Shown: piece after piece, positions 1 to 13,971 of the stretch
How the letters are laid out: every line of letters starts with the position of its first letter
Numbering within the stretch: the first letter of the stretch is position 1
Origin: Schistosoma mansoni
Taxonomy: Eukaryota > Platyhelminthes > Trematoda > Strigeidida > Schistosomatidae
Assembly (NCBI RefSeq): GCF_000237925.1
Contig: NC_031499.1
Location: 2,423,316 to 2,487,315 of the forward strand
Length of the DNA stretch: 64,000 nucleotides
Direction: 5' to 3'
Notes under the pieces: model-generated
The model's input: only the letters and a program-made list of their open reading frames with translations
The model's database searches: none
Told to the model about the DNA's origin: nothing
Position numbers and translations under genes: made by a program

Positions 1-1547
1 CCTTCAACATTATGTTGAAATCATTATCAAGAATATAATCTCGTTTTTGGAATCAATAACACGTTCCATCTGTTATTGTTGAATTCGCGATCATGGTTAC
101 CAATTGTAGTGAGTGACTTTTGATTCTGGCTTGTTATTTTAACTGGACAAAATTTTAAATTTATAAAATAAATTCATCATCAGTGTATATGCCTTCTGAT
201 CCCAATCGTTTTTTTCTTTTCTGTAACAAAGTGTCTTCAGTAAACTATTTGCCCGGCCAGTCATTGTGTTCAATCGGCGCGTCATTCAGCCGTTCTATGT
301 GTGTTAAATGCTCAAAATTGCGTTTGAACTCTACTTCAAGCCTTTTAGATCATTGCATTGAGCGGGTCTAACATTTCTGTTTGAATCATACTAAATAAAT
401 TTAATGTTGTCTTTGTTAATATCTGCCTTTCACTTCTACTTGATTAGCAGATATGACAGCTCTTGTGTTAATTATTATCATATGATATAACTGAGTTCAA
501 TGCAGATTCTATTTACAATTTCCCGGTTTTTGCTTATCCATTGTGCCTATTGAATTGTCACATATTTAAGCTGTGTTTTTTGGTCGCAATAAAGAAGCTC
601 ATTATATCTGCTGAGGCCAGTACATTGATAGTTCATGTATATTTAGTAGTGTGATTTTACGTACTAGATGGCTTCTGATGATATTTAGAAATTCGATCAA
701 ATCCTAATGGCATATCCTTAGGTATTTTATGGCTTACCTAATTGTTTACACATCGATTTCATAAGAAATGTTCATTTAGAATAAAGGTACTTAGTCTTTA
801 CCTGGAGATCGAATGAAATTGTACAGTGTATCGTGATAAATCAGGCTCTTCAATCATGAAGACCAGAAGTTATATGACGTTAAGAGAAATAAAATATTGG
901 TTTAAAAGTTCAGTAAACCGTGTAGTTCCATTGCGACAGTATTTTCTAACTTTCAGAGAGCGAAATTAGTCTTCAAATTTTAAAGATAAAATGATGAAGT
1001 TGTTACCCTAAATGGTAAAAAGGAAATGATCTTACCAGTGTTGGTCGAATCTGAAAATATATGGAAACAAATTATGGTTGCATGCCCACAGAAATGAGTT
1101 TGAATGTACTTGTTAATTTTGCTTTTATTGAGAGTTACCATGGAAAACCTAATCCAAACTATTTACAAAACTCGTTGAAAGTGCCATCGACAATGTGTAC
1201 AACTTCATAAAACCTTTTCAAGTTTAGAATTTAGAAACGTTAAACTATAGTAACATATCTATCAAGAAAACATAAAGTGTTTTTCATCTGTCAGTTACTG
1301 TATTAAATTTTACTATGTTTCGTTATCGAAGATGAAAAAGAATTTAGAGAATTCGTTGATTCGGTGAATTTGATATATGTTGTTTTGTATTCTTGAGCTT
1401 GTGGAAACACTTATTTTATTTTGTCGCATTCTTTCCCATGTTGCAGAATAAAACTACTTTGTTCTGCAAAGTTCTATAAGTTTCTAAATTTGTAGGTTCA
1501 AACTAACTACAAACATTGAATCATTTTGAATTAAATAAACAATTAGT
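1..1547. other. Unassigned AT-rich non-coding DNA
   Basis: No exon with convincing splice sites, no recognisable protein and no known repeat was seen. It could be intergenic or intronic. Confidence 0.5.
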
Positions 1548-1862
1548 ATTACTTTATTATCTGACTGTGTGATGTGTGCTACTGATGTCCACAGATATAA
1601 GTAGTATGAATAATCGATCAAAAGTGGAATGACTAGAGACAGAATGTTGAAAAGATCAGAGCGAAGAGAACGAGAACAGAGAATGATTGATTTGGCAAAG
1701 AAAGAACATTGAAATCTGAGACGATTGACTGACATCTTGAAAATGAAGTATTTGCTGTATGATTCTCAAATTTTACTTAGATGTTCTGTAGTTTTGTGTT
1801 TCAATACATGTGCTTGTCCCCACTTGTGTTCTCGTTCACTACAACTGATGGGAACAATTTCA
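1548..1862 (+). repeat. Dispersed repeat of unknown class, copy 1
   Basis: Two further copies lie at about 59160-59455 and 62805-62945. Shared landmarks are a start resembling 'ctactgatgtccaca', then 'ataagtagtat', a purine-rich 'gagaacgagaacag' stretch, and an end resembling 'cttgtccccacttgtg' followed by 'ttcactacaac'. The copies differ by many substitutions and small indels, so they are old. I see no coding capacity and cannot assign the family. Confidence 0.55.
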
Positions 1863-4800
1863 CAGTAAGAAAATTTCAAGCGAATTGACGAAATATTCTT
1901 GTCCTTGCCATTTGATTGGTCGTAAATATGAAACAATAATTTATTACCAGAAGTTTTACGGTATTCTGTCATACAGTTCATACAAAGTAGTAGATCATGT
2001 TCAAAGTGTGTTAGTGAGAATATGACCAAGAAGTTTCATTCATCACTAAGCAGTTAAAAGCACTTTTGCAAGGAATATCTGTTGAATTTACAGCCTCATT
2101 TAATGTTTAGAAAGATTATCAAACAAGTGAATTAGTCAATAACTTTTCTGTTTTCTAATATTTGGTTGCTTAACAAGTATTCAAATATGTAATAGTGTAC
2201 AAATATTTTTTGGAATGAAGTATGTAAGAACTTAGATCATACATAACAAGCCACAGTGTTTAGAATTTATAAGAATACCAAAATGTAATGTGCTTGGTCG
2301 CGGCGACTCTTCGTTGATGTTTACAATTCACTGAACAAACCCTCATTTCGTAAGTTTTATTAGGTTATTAAAATCGTTTTCTAGACCTACTTGTATGAAC
2401 ATTGACATTTCGTTCGTTCTCAGTGTCTAAATGTAAACATGTAACAACGAACGTAATAAAAGTTGCTATATTATGCATTCATGTAACAAAGATATCATTC
2501 TCATTTCACATAAAATAACACAAAAATGGTTTCAATGAAGATGTATGTATATAATTGTTCGATCGTTTTATAGAACCTTGTTATCGATTCATAACTACAC
2601 GATGCAAATCACATTCAGATGATAATGAGCACAGAAAAAATGTTATTTTGATTGAGAATTACTAATTTTGTTGATGAAACTTAGTTTTTAGTTAGAAGTG
2701 TTAATCATAATACCCAAAATGACTATCCAGATACTACATGATCAAACTTCAACACAGAGAATGTAAGGTGATTTTATTATCTCATATGGCTTAAAATATG
2801 ATCAAAAATCGTGGATTCAACGAAAATACAATGTAGTGAAAACAGTTAACAACTGATTGCATGTACAATCACCTATTTTTATTCTGGGTGATATGAAGTG
2901 TGTTCTATGTTAGACTAGGTATATTGTTCAGATAATGTTACCTTAGATTAGAAAACATCAAAAGGTTTACGAGACGCCTTCTCGTAAATTATTGTATGGG
3001 CGGTAAATAACTGAACTAAACGTCAACTTACTAGCTGAATATTCTGTTTCCGTTGGTTCCGCTTTCACTGAACAAAGAGGAAATGAAAATATTATTGATG
3101 GAAAAATCAGTTACACACATTCCATGACGATGTTGTGCGCTTGATTTTACAATGTAAACGTCATTTTAATCTACACAAAATGTAGATGCATTTATCAGTA
3201 ATATGTAATGATCTTTAGATGCTGATGTGTTTTTTTTTAATAAATGAGTGGATCTTTGATTTCGAATGAATTAAACTTATGTCAGAAATGTATGTATTCG
3301 TTAGCTCACCATTGATAATGAAAATCGCAGCCAAAATATATAAACACCAAAGTTTCATTGTTACTAGTGCTTTGTACCAACAGCGTCACCACTTATATAG
3401 TTTTGATTCTTTATGCCACGTTTGATGCAGCCAATAATATTTGAATAAATGTGCAAATTATTCACGTGATTACGCTGTTACATCTCTACGGAATAAACGT
3501 GGTTATTACTATCGTAGAAATGACTACTGATTGGTTTCTGAATATGCACAATTTTTGTTTATTTTGCGTTGGTGTTGTAAATGAGAATTAGGTTGAGTGA
3601 TATATTTCTATCTCTATCCATCTCTCAGGAATCTTGTTTTCATGTTTAACATATTGTACCGGAAAATAATCATCAGACATTTGGTTTAAGTTGTAATGTT
3701 TGGTGTAACGAGTGAAGTCGATAGACTCGTGGTGTTAAGATTTGTAAAGCAATACTGTCTAAGATATCAAGGAATTTTTCAATATTTACCGTTACACTGC
3801 ACATCAAACTGCCACAATGAATGATAATATTATCCACCAAGACCTGCACTTTCAAATCATTATAAGAAGGCTTGTTGTGTTTTGCATATCAGATATGCGA
3901 TTTTAAACTATTTGATCATAGACAATCGAAAAGGTTGTTTATCAGCTCTAAGGTAGTCTGAACAAATATTCACAAAGCCAATGCTAGATAATTTCATAGA
4001 AGTTGATTGTAAACATATAAGCATTTTGTATTTCTGTTGATTTAGGGTCAAATCAACACATTCATATAATCTCGACAGTTCAGTACTACTCTTAAGATTC
4101 ACAAGTAGTAATACCAAGATGTGGATTTGTCAGACTCTGTGTTTGTAATGTTAGACGTGAGATAATAATCAGTTACTTTGATAGACAACATGTGCACAAG
4201 GTATGTAGACTAATATTTAATCAGGCTTTTTCAGTTTGTCGCTTAATATTCATTTATAATATTTATAAACTGTTGGAAAGTATATATTAAGTTGTTGTTA
4301 GGAATAACATTTAAAGGCTTTTTATGTATCTCAAGTTCAATCCACTGCAAGTTTGCTGACTGATGTGATATTGAAATAGATATATTCTGAGAAGCATATG
4401 CGTATAAAAGCATAAAAGTCAATCGTTATTGTGATTTTGAAAATAGTCATCGTAGTTTTAAACAAGATTATATTTACAATTTCATATAACTGATAGGATG
4501 TTCACTTACTTTTGGTTCGCTTCATGCGAACTGAGAGAGAGCAAAAATATAATTAGTTTGCTTTTAAATATGATAATTGCTTCTTCTCTAAACGTCGTTG
4601 CAATTGAAGGCTTATTGAGGAAAAAAGAAATGATAATGAATAATTTTGACTGCAACAAGGTATGTTTTTGTCGTTAAAACACAGAGGAAATGAAATAAAG
4701 TGGATCAGTTAATTTCTAAACGCATTGAATTTTCTCGTTACCGCACGTATATAAACAGATATGAAATATTGTCAAACAGTGCATAGTACGAAATGTTGTT

Positions 4801-5084
4801 GACATGGAACTATAATAATGACCAGAAGTGAAAATACTTTCACTTGAAATTTTGAACATACAATATTTCTTATCCTCGTGGATAAGATTCTTAATTGGAG
4901 TTTATGAACATCATAGAACTCCACCTGAAAGGTTAGACATGAGATCAGAAATGCAATCTGGTAACGATTAAACGTGATATGGACTGAGAGAAACGAACGA
5001 GAATGATGAAAGATTCTAGAATTCAAGTGCACCTAAAATAGTTGTTATATAAGGCACAAAGTACACTCACCACACAGCGATACA
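1863..5084. other. Unassigned non-coding DNA
   Basis: Long AT-rich stretch with only short chance reading frames. No exon, tRNA, or repeat family recognised. Confidence 0.5.
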
Positions 5085-5260
5085 CGGGTCGCAGAGGTTC
5101 ATACTATACAGAACCACATCGATCGTGATTGCAACAATAGGAATTTGGATGTCAATCAAGGACATGAGAACAAGGAGAGCAGCTGACACAATTTCAGATC
5201 ACCACATTATGGATGAAGATGCAATTAAAAATAAGGAAAAACTGAATAACTACAGAAACA
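5085..5260 (+). mobile_element. SR2-type (RTE) LINE endonuclease fragment
   Basis: The translation contains DMRTRRAADTISDHH, matching DVRTRRGADISLDHQ in the endonuclease C-terminal part of the large SR2 copy at 56.9-57.05 kb. The upstream bases also match the segment that encodes TENQIDHICI there. It is a short, diverged piece of a LINE, with no other part of the element adjacent. Confidence 0.7.
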
Positions 5261-5458
5261 GAAATACAAAATCATATTACAGCTCAATACTTATAACGTA
5301 CATAAAACACAACATCATCCTACAAACAAATATATTGTTTTAACACCTGGATATTGAAGTCTCGAGATGGAGAGACATTTCTTTATTCCTTAAGTCAAAT
5401 CATGTTCTATCAAACCATACCCCTCCAAACATACTCCTAGTATTCAAACCACAAATTG

Positions 5459-6189
5459 ATTACCACACCAATAATGAAGTTTTTCATCTGCTCAATACTC
5501 AAAGAATTAGGAATTTGTTTCAAGTCATATTTCTCAATGTTGTTTTCTTTTTAAAAAAATTAATTCATCACAATAACCCCTAAAATAATTTGGCTTGCTG
5601 TTCTGACAACACAGAATTTTCTTTAAAACAACTATGTGGAAAGGTTTTTCTGTTACCTTCTAATTGTAATAATGATCATTGACAGTTAATTAACTTTGAA
5701 CTTGATGACAGCATATACAATCATTGTAGCATTAACAAAACTAATATAATGTTCAGTTGAAGTGACTTATATTTTGTCATATGATACAGTACAATTAAAT
5801 AAACTTTGGTTTAAAAAAATTAGATTTAAAGTAAATGGAAAAATAATGAGATTTAATTATTAAAGTAGAAGATTCAATACAACGAAAGGAATCATGGAAT
5901 CATTACACTTAAAATGTGTTCTTTTGAGTATTGAATTCATTGAGAATTAAAACAATTCTTCCTTGAATTTGTAAAACGTCTTATGAAACAGATCTTTGAT
6001 TCCTTGAAACAACCCTTGAACATTTCATGTTATAAACGATCAACTGGGTATGAAAGTCATGTGTGTCAGCTCCTTCTCAGAGCGTTTGGAACCCAATGGA
6101 AAATGTGTCGAGTCAACTAGACTGTTGTGTGAATACCTATTCAAGAATTTAGTTTGAGCGACAGCAACATGAATAGCCTAGTGGTAACG
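5459..6189 (+). repeat. Left arm of a 0.7-kb inverted repeat
   Basis: This arm is nearly identical to the reverse complement of 6824-7570. Landmarks seen in both are 'aataatgaagttt' at the outer end, 'taacccctaaaataattt' in the middle, and 'tagcctagtggtaacg' at the inner end. The arms enclose about 630 bases of unrelated sequence. The inner junction falls on a tRNA-like A-box of a SINE, so the repeat may reflect element-associated rearrangement. No transposase is present. Confidence 0.85.
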
Positions 6190-6697
6190 TTTAGTTTGAG
6201 CGACAGCTTGTTGACTCATTCATTACATACTGTGGAGTAAATCACTTTTTTGCATGGTATGTTAGGTAAAATAACACACTCGAAACTTCAGACTGAGTCT
6301 TTAGAATAAAACATGTAATCACACGCTGTGGCTGTGACTGTTTCTGTGCTTGCGGTGTTAGATATGAGATAATGGTCAGTGACACTTTTAGACAATTTGT
6401 GTGTATTTCGCATGCACACATTCACGACAACGTTTTGAGTTTACTGAACAGTAACGTGCGCTACACTAGCCGCCACTTCACTACTCATATCTTTCATCCA
6501 TATTTGTGAAGGAATAGTCAGAAATAAATTGATTATGATTCATTATATAGTGCTTATTTTATTCTGTTTGTCAAATGAGGAGCGGAAATTATTCAATGAT
6601 CCTCTTTTCTCGTTTGTCAATCTGTCTGCTTAGATTAACTCCAATTTGGTTTTGTAACACAGAATCACTTTTTCGTAAGAAAATGGTTGGCGTTGTC
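6190..6697. other. Loop between the inverted-repeat arms
   Basis: Non-coding. The first bases repeat a segment of the left arm ('tttagtttgagcgacagc' occurs at about 6149 and again at about 6190), a short direct repeat at the junction. No gene seen. Confidence 0.5.
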
Positions 6698-6870
6698 AAG
6701 AGGAATCTATGGGCCTGGGTTTCGTGTAGTTTAGCACTAATCAGCAAAGTGTCTCTGTAATCTTAAGGGAACTGATGCTTCCTGACGGAATCTATCTTGC
6801 GTCACTTAGCTTCATATTCAGAGACGTTACCACTAGGCTATTCATGTTGCTGTCGCTCAAACTAAATTCT
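6698..6870 (-). mobile_element. Decayed tRNA-derived SINE with hammerhead-like 3' part
   Basis: On the minus strand a tRNA-like A-box ('tagcctagtggtaacg') is followed about 130 bases later by ctgattagtgc...gcac-like bases, then 'acgaaacccagg'. This is the layout of schistosome hammerhead SINEs. The core position expected to be G in CUGANGA is not G, and the cleavage triplet is altered, so it is judged inactive. A better-preserved relative of this subfamily lies at 51835-51975. Confidence 0.55.
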
Positions 6871-7570
6871 TGAATAGGTATTCACACAACAGTCTAGGTG
6901 ACTCGACACATTTTCCATTGAGTTCCAAACGCTCTGAGAAGGAGCTGACACACATGACTTTCATACCCAGTTGATCGTTTATAACATGAAATGTTCAAGG
7001 GTTGTTTCAAGGAATCAAAGATCTGTTTCATAAGACGTTTTACAAATTCAAGGAAGAATTGTTTTAATTCTCAATGAATTCAATACTCAAAAGAACACAT
7101 TTTAAGTGTAATGATTCCATGATTCCTTTCGTTGTATTGAATCTTCTACTTTAATAATTAAATCTCATTATTTTTCCATTTACTTTAAATCTAATTTTTT
7201 TAAACCAAAGTTTATTTAATTGTACTGTATCATATGACAAAATATAAGTCACTTCAACTGAACATTATATTAGTTTTGTTAATGCTACAATGATTGTATA
7301 TGCTGTCATCAAGTTCAAAGTTAATTAACTGTCAATGATCATTATTACAATTAGAAGGTAACAGAAAAACCTTTCCACATAGTTGTTTTAAAGAAAATTC
7401 TGTGTTGTCAGAACAGCAAGCCAAATTATTTTAGGGGTTATTGTGATGAATTAATTTTTTTAAAAAGAAAACAACATTGAGAAATATGACTTGAAACAAA
7501 TACTTAATTCTTTGAATATTGAAATGTATACAATAGAGCCGAAAAAAAACTTCATTATTGGGATGGTAAC
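6824..7570 (-). repeat. Right arm of the 0.7-kb inverted repeat
   Basis: Reverse complement of 5459-6189 with few differences over the inner 700 bases. The last 60 outer bases are more diverged. See the left arm for landmarks. Confidence 0.85.
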
Positions 7571-7854
7571 GATGATGATAATGATACTTTAACTTCTATG
7601 TCTCAGATAAGGCTTTTTTCATCCCTCCTCTGAGCAGTTCACCTGATATCGATTGCAAGCTGCAATATATCTGATATTCTTTTTTTTTGTTGTTTTTGTT
7701 GTTTTTTGGTAAAAACATATTGAAATAACTCGTGCTGAGAATTCTATGTTGTACCAGATTATAATATTGAATAAAGCCATTAATAATAATAATATTTCAC
7801 AGTCATCATTTATATCATTTGTGGATCCACATAAATGTATAATATTCATTGTGA

Positions 7855-7995
7855 TTATCTTCCATCTTCGTTAGAAAGATGCTCTGATGATTGTACGTCC
7901 ATGAGATTCCCATCCTACAAGCGCATTTGTTGCTTCTTTGGACAGCATCGAGGCACTCTCTGAATGTGCTAAGCGTTTTGTTCTTCTTGAACCGA
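7855..7995 (-). mobile_element. SR2-type LINE endonuclease fragment
   Basis: Minus-strand translation includes KEATNALVGWESHGRTII, matching REARNALVGLEFHGSRII of the SR2 copy at about 56525-56580. It is an isolated, diverged piece. Confidence 0.65.
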
Positions 7996-9429
7996 GTACG
8001 ACAGAATCTCTTCTGAATCCGTCTCTTCTCACCACGTTTGGTCCAAAAGTTTTCACTCATACAAAGCATTGTCATGTTGTATTCCCTTTATATCCCCAGC
8101 AATTTGGTTGGTCCACACGGCATCTCACAGTGTGTGACAGTTTCTCCACTTACATTAGTTATTACTTTGTTCATTAAAAAAAGAGCATCGGTTTCGTCAA
8201 AGGAATCACGCTTTCATGAAAATGAGTCATAATTCCACTGAATAAAGATAATCCAACGTATAGGGAAGAGTTAAAATGATTCAATTTGTTCATTCCTGTT
8301 AGTGTAGTTAAGCATGTTTGTTCGTTACTTGATTGAATAGCTGATCTTATGTCCAACCTTCACACATTGTTCTAGCTTGAGATCATCCGTTGCAATATTT
8401 GAGCTTCAGGTGGAGTTCCATAATGATTATATCTTCCAATTACAAACTTATCCAGGTGGACAACAGACACTGAGTGTGCGAAGGCATTAAGTAAAGGCAT
8501 ATTCACTTCTGGTGATTCTCGTTTGAAATATACATTGACGAATAAATTTATTTTATAACAGTCAATATAGTCCATTCAAGGTAATACGATTGACGTAGTA
8601 TTGACTGTAGTTTCAGATCTCTATTAGTTTTTCATATTTTTCACCAATCTTCTTCAGCCGGTTTCTGTTCAATTATTTTCACTCTTCCAAATGTTCTTTT
8701 ACCTACTGCTTACAAAATTAAAACGGCGTGTATGTTTTCAGAAAGCAGTTTTTTTGAACTATAAGACATTTGGCCTGATATATCTATTATCAATATCGTA
8801 AGTGAAGTTTCTTGATTTTATAAGCGTTCGATGACTTTCACATACATTCATACATATGGAATAATAAATTTTTCAGATTACGTCAATTTCATGATGATTA
8901 TAGAAAATTCCAATCCAGTGAAATTTCACTGATTGGCTTCGATCTTATGAATTTCTGTCATCACATGATACATTTAATGTTTTTCATTTCGAACATGATC
9001 AATATAACCTGTCTAGAAGATTTAAGTGATGAAAAAATCCCACCGATATCCGATGTGATTCAGTTTCACTTACCAGATAACATACTTTTCTATTATTTGT
9101 AATTTAATTGGCCCACTACATGTGGGTGCTTTTTAGTTAATTTTCGGTAACCACATTTCTTCAATTTTGATTCATTCCTGGGAAGTGCATGTGTAATTCG
9201 AAACTGTTTATAAAGTACATTTTTCAGCAGGTTTATCGCATTACATAGTTTACTATGGAACTCGAAGGTGATAGACAGTACACATATTGAGTTTGAATGA
9301 ATCTCACAGTCAGTAAGAGGTGAGATCAACTCAAACACACAAGGACTGGTTAAGTTAATACAAACAACATTTCATGGAATTCTTGTTCACGTTTTGTTGA
9401 TCCCCTAATATTGATGAAACTCGACTTGA
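7996..9429. other. Unassigned non-coding DNA; possible outermost palindrome remnant
   Basis: No gene recognised. A short stretch at about 8625-8690 resembles the reverse complement of about 51590-51640 (shared 'gaacagaaaccggctgaag'-like bases). This would put the edge of the giant inverted duplication here, but the match is weak. Confidence 0.35.
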
Positions 9430-9611
9430 AAACTTTATCGCGGCAATATTATTGCTCACGTGACTGCATCAGTACACTGTATCGCTAAATATGTCAATTT
9501 AATTTCCCGAGGCGGTCGATCGTCTGGGAAGACTTAAAGTTCTCCATCAAACTCTGTGTAGTCTGCTCAAACACCATTAGCCGTTTATGAGCATCGTTAG
9601 ACAGTGCTAAA

Positions 9612-9848
9612 ATGACCTATTCAAATAAGTGTCTCAGATATTCTTCACCCTTATCACATCAACCATTAGTGACCAACGAATTAATAATAACAACAGTATC
9701 ACTCAATGATCCTTCGGATATCAGCTCGCCTTTCCTAGCAGACACTGACATAAAAGTCAAGGCAAGACGACGACAGCATTTAATCACCTACAAAGAGTTT
9801 CAAGAAGCGAAACGAACAGAGTTTGGGAACAAAGTAAAAGTAGATTGA
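9612..9848 (+). CDS. Open frame of 78 codons, function unknown, doubtful
   Basis: An uninterrupted plus-strand frame with mixed composition (C-terminal part rich in K and R: KVKARRRQHLITYKEFQEAK). It has no recognised domain, leader or splice context. It could be a decayed exon or chance. It is listed because its composition is less biased than that of nearby chance frames. Confidence 0.15.
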   Translation: MTYSNKCLRYSSPLSHQPLVTNELIITTVSLNDPSDISSPFLADTDIKVKARRRQHLITYKEFQEAKRTEFGNKVKVD

Positions 9849-11119
9849 GTGACTGCTCAACACGAAACCAAATTTCAATTCAATCAAGAGCATCAACAAT
9901 CAGATAAAATTAATCACCGATAAAAACCGTCACTGATATACGATTCAGATTCTTGTACAGAATTTAGCATTACGTTTGCCATTATCTCCAACTGATAAGT
10001 GAAGAACCACGAATTAATCAGCGACACAAGTGTCCATTTTTAAGAATTACAGCACATTTGTCTTGCAGTAAAATCAAATAAAATCAATGATTCAGCACCT
10101 CAGCTCTTTTGACATTTACCACGGATCTTCTGGAAATTTTTATTTGTACAGTTTTAATTGATCTGGTTCTCTGTAGTTTGATCTGGTGAAATCCGTGAAG
10201 ATTCATGTTTGCGTTTGTCAGGGAATGTAGCGCCCCTTGTAACCATTTTGTTGGAAGAACAGAAATTTACGAATCATTATCCTTCATCTTTGTCCTGTTT
10301 TTACAGTCTACGTCATATCCGTTGCAGTCCGTCCTTATCTTAGATGACAAGCTTATTTCTTGACCATTTTTCTAAAGTGAGCTGCAGACTGTAATGAAAC
10401 TGATGAGAATCGTTCCGTTCCAGTGCGTTATCGTTACATAGCACTGGCTGACAGTCATGATAAATGTAAGGGAAGAAATAGAAAATATTTGTTCGACTGA
10501 CACGGGTTATTTTTAACGTCATTAATTTGATTGCTTTCCGGATAGCTTGATTTCACTCATAGTATGAATAACCCTTATACATATTCTACCATTAACATTA
10601 TCAATTTCAGATGGTTTTAATTTCTGTTTTGATAAATGTTCTACGGGAAACTGAAGCTCGAATTTCCGCCGCACAATATGTGTGATAATTATTGAAATAA
10701 TATACTAAGGTTGATTAATATTAAATTACAGATGACTTTCTGATATTTGAATTAAAATTCGGTAAGCGTGATGATCGGGAAGAACGTTATAGGTATGACA
10801 CTCGATCGTGCTTCAATAACGGACCAGGAAAAAATTTAGACGTATCAGGAATGTTTCCTTGCTTTGAATCATTGCATGTCCTTGTTTGTTTGAGAAATCT
10901 TCTTCACGACGAGTGTAAAAAGCATCAATCTTGAATTTAGTTCCATTTTTTCACTTTGAGTGATATGGTTTTCATTTATTCCAAACACACTAGTATTCAG
11001 TCTTTTCATCTTCGGAACTACTCGAATGATCTTCTCCATCTTCAACATCATGTGGTCATTCGAAGTATGCACGTAAGTTCTTAATCTAGGCGTGAGGAGG
11101 GTCTTCGTCCTCATTAATT

Positions 11120-13600
11120 ATGAAGAATTCTGACTTCCACTATGAGGCATCGTGTGTCCCCAACTTCCAGCGCACAGTTTGATTGGTTCGAATGTTTGTT
11201 TTTTCCAATCGATTTTCACAAAAATGTTTTGAATGAGAGAATGTAATCAACTCAATTGCATATCTCTTGCAGTATTTATTTTTAAGAATTTCATGAGCTC
11301 TGCAAACGCTCCATATGCAGTGATATACAAAAAGTTTGTTCTATGAAATAATTGACACAATGCAAAGTTATTTATGGCAAATAAGAATGAAATATCCATT
11401 CCATTGACCTGGAACATTGTTTTGAGGTTAAATGACGATGTCTGAGATAGTAGTAACTTGTTGATGAAGGCTTGGCTCCCAGTTAGTAATTACGTTTTTA
11501 AGAAAAAGACGAGTAGAAACGGTAATGTCATCGAGACTGAAAAGCCAGGTATTCGATTGTTGGGATATCCACGTTGTTGAAAAGTTGATAGAACATTTTA
11601 CCACGATCTGGATGATGTAAATTCACACTGTTGATCACATTTTTGGTTGTTACATTCACTAACAAACTTCAGGATATGTTTTCTTGAAACCTCCTGTTTC
11701 CCAAAAATAAATAGATCAACATCGACATTTCTGTTTTTAGATTCTAGTTCTAATCAAATTCAAATTTCACCCTATCAGAATGTGTTTTTAGCATCATGAC
11801 ACATTTGCTCCTACGATAACCAGATTCGGAGTATATTTCCAAATTTAATTTTGTTACACACTGTTTTGACCATATCAGTTGCGGACTAATATTTAACAAC
11901 TTGTCAGCAGTTCAAATTAAACCATTAAGCAAAACAACTCTTATGTTAACAAGCAGATCGAACTCTGCAAGTGATTAAATATTTTTGACTCGACATTCGC
12001 TAAACTGGTGATAGTGTTAATTCACTCAATGTACTGAAGGAAAGAAAGTAAGCTAAAAGTCCCCATGAGCAAAAGGTTATGGTGATCATCACCAGACAGG
12101 GTGAAAAACGAGTTACCATCCAAGTATTATAGAACGCCTATCGAGCTAAAAATATTTGTCGTTGGGATTACCTGTCTCACATAATCAATACAGATTGATA
12201 TCAACAAATTTGAATTGTGTTAATTTTAAAACTCTTTACCAAATATTGACATCAATATTATTTCGAAATCACTCAAATGTTTCTTAGATCAATTATTTAT
12301 TGCTATCCAGAATGTAACTATTCTCATCCATTTGTATCAATATATTTTTCAAGTGAGTATTGAAGCATCAAAATGTTTCGAAATCTTTCAGTTAGATGAA
12401 ACCGAAGGGTGGAAACCTCTGATTGAATGTGGTGGGCAGTCAACACATAGCAACAACAATTAAATTTTTCTCCATCAATAATAACAACATAATAAAAAAG
12501 CGCATTCCCGTTCGTAAGTAAACGAGCTTAGAAGTCCAACAAAATTTGTAATATGTTAGTAACCAACATGTTTAACAGAAACATCTGTACATAATTCAAG
12601 TGTAGAAAAGTCATATGCTTGTGAGAACATATCAGATGTAGCATGCATGAAGATTGATTTCGAAATAAGACGACTGGAACTGTAGACAAAATAATTTAAA
12701 TCACAGTTCAACTGTTCTCAGCTAGACCTCATTCGGAAATCAGCATCAAAGGTGATTAAAATGAATTTACCTGAAGATCAGTGAGGTTGAAAAGTTTCAA
12801 GCTCACCCAGAACTAATGAGAACGAAGGGTTTCAATTAATTAACAACGAAGATGTTTCCCAGTAGTTTTTTAATTTTTTCAACTAGGTCGCTGGAGATGC
12901 GAGCTGGAATTCAGGAAACGAATACGAATCCATTTCAATGTTCGCGTTCACCAGAGAGTAAGCTTAGTTCAGGCTTGACACATAACACCAGAACGTATTT
13001 TCAAAATGGACTATGAGTTGGTGAATATTTATTGATTTTTCTGGTTTGCAAATAAATTGAGCATATCTAACCATCACCCACTTGAAGTGGTGATACTTAA
13101 AGTGGAGAAGATACTAGGAAAAGTCATGTGGTTGTCAATGCGAGAGCTTTTGCCAAAACATAAAGCTAATTGAAGTGAGCCTTTTTTAACTTCAGATGAC
13201 TCTATTTGAGGTCTGATCTTTCTGTTTGATCATGAGTTCTGAATTCATTCTGTACCTTTGGTTTTATAAATTTACTTCGTTTTCTCGAGTTCTTGAGTCT
13301 ATACGGACGACGGATACAGTTACTGACTATTCTTTCCTCACATAAAACTTGATGAAATTGCCTCACTTACATCTCGTGATACGGGAACTCAATATAAAAT
13401 ATGCGTCATATTTACTAACTTTCAAATGACAGATTGATCATTTATTCCTAATGAGTTCATTAATTGGTTAACTGTATCACAAATGTTTTGAATTTGTCAC
13501 GAATATCAGATGATGCATAGGGCAAAGTTCATTAACGGAAACGCATAAACAAAAATCGTTGGACTTAATAAATAGAAATTTATTTATGACAGGCGAAATT
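11120..13600. other. Unassigned non-coding DNA within the left arm
   Basis: AT-rich, with no recognised exon or repeat family. Matches to the right arm are too diverged to follow by eye through most of this stretch. Confidence 0.45.
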
Positions 13601-13940
13601 TAATTTATATATTGTGATTAGTTGATGAAATAAGGGGAAACAAAATATTTTCTGAGAGCGTGAAGTTATCTAAAAGAGGAAAAAGAAACATATTAAACCC
13701 AGAAAGAAGAAAATATACTTTCACGAAATGAGTTGAAAATAAAACAAGAGGAAGATACTGAGGCAAAGATATAAAACACCCAGAATGATAAACAAAATAA
13801 AAAGGCGAAGTAAAAGAAGACAATAAAGAACAATGGAGTGACACATGTGCAACGAAAGCGTAAAAAATAATAAAGGAAGTTGACTTTGTGACCACAAAAC
13901 AAGATAAATTTCAAGAATAATAATGAAAATATGAGATTAC

Positions 13941-13971
13941 CAGACTTATCCATCAGTTTTTTCACTCGTTC
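13941..13971 (-). CDS. Possible 31-nt micro-exon
   Basis: On the minus strand the bases read 'aattatttcag', a 31-nt segment encoding ERVKKLMDKS in one frame, then gtaatctc. The acceptor is good and the peptide is charged like the other micro-exons. The length is not a multiple of three and I did not find a right-arm counterpart, so it may be chance. Confidence 0.2.
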
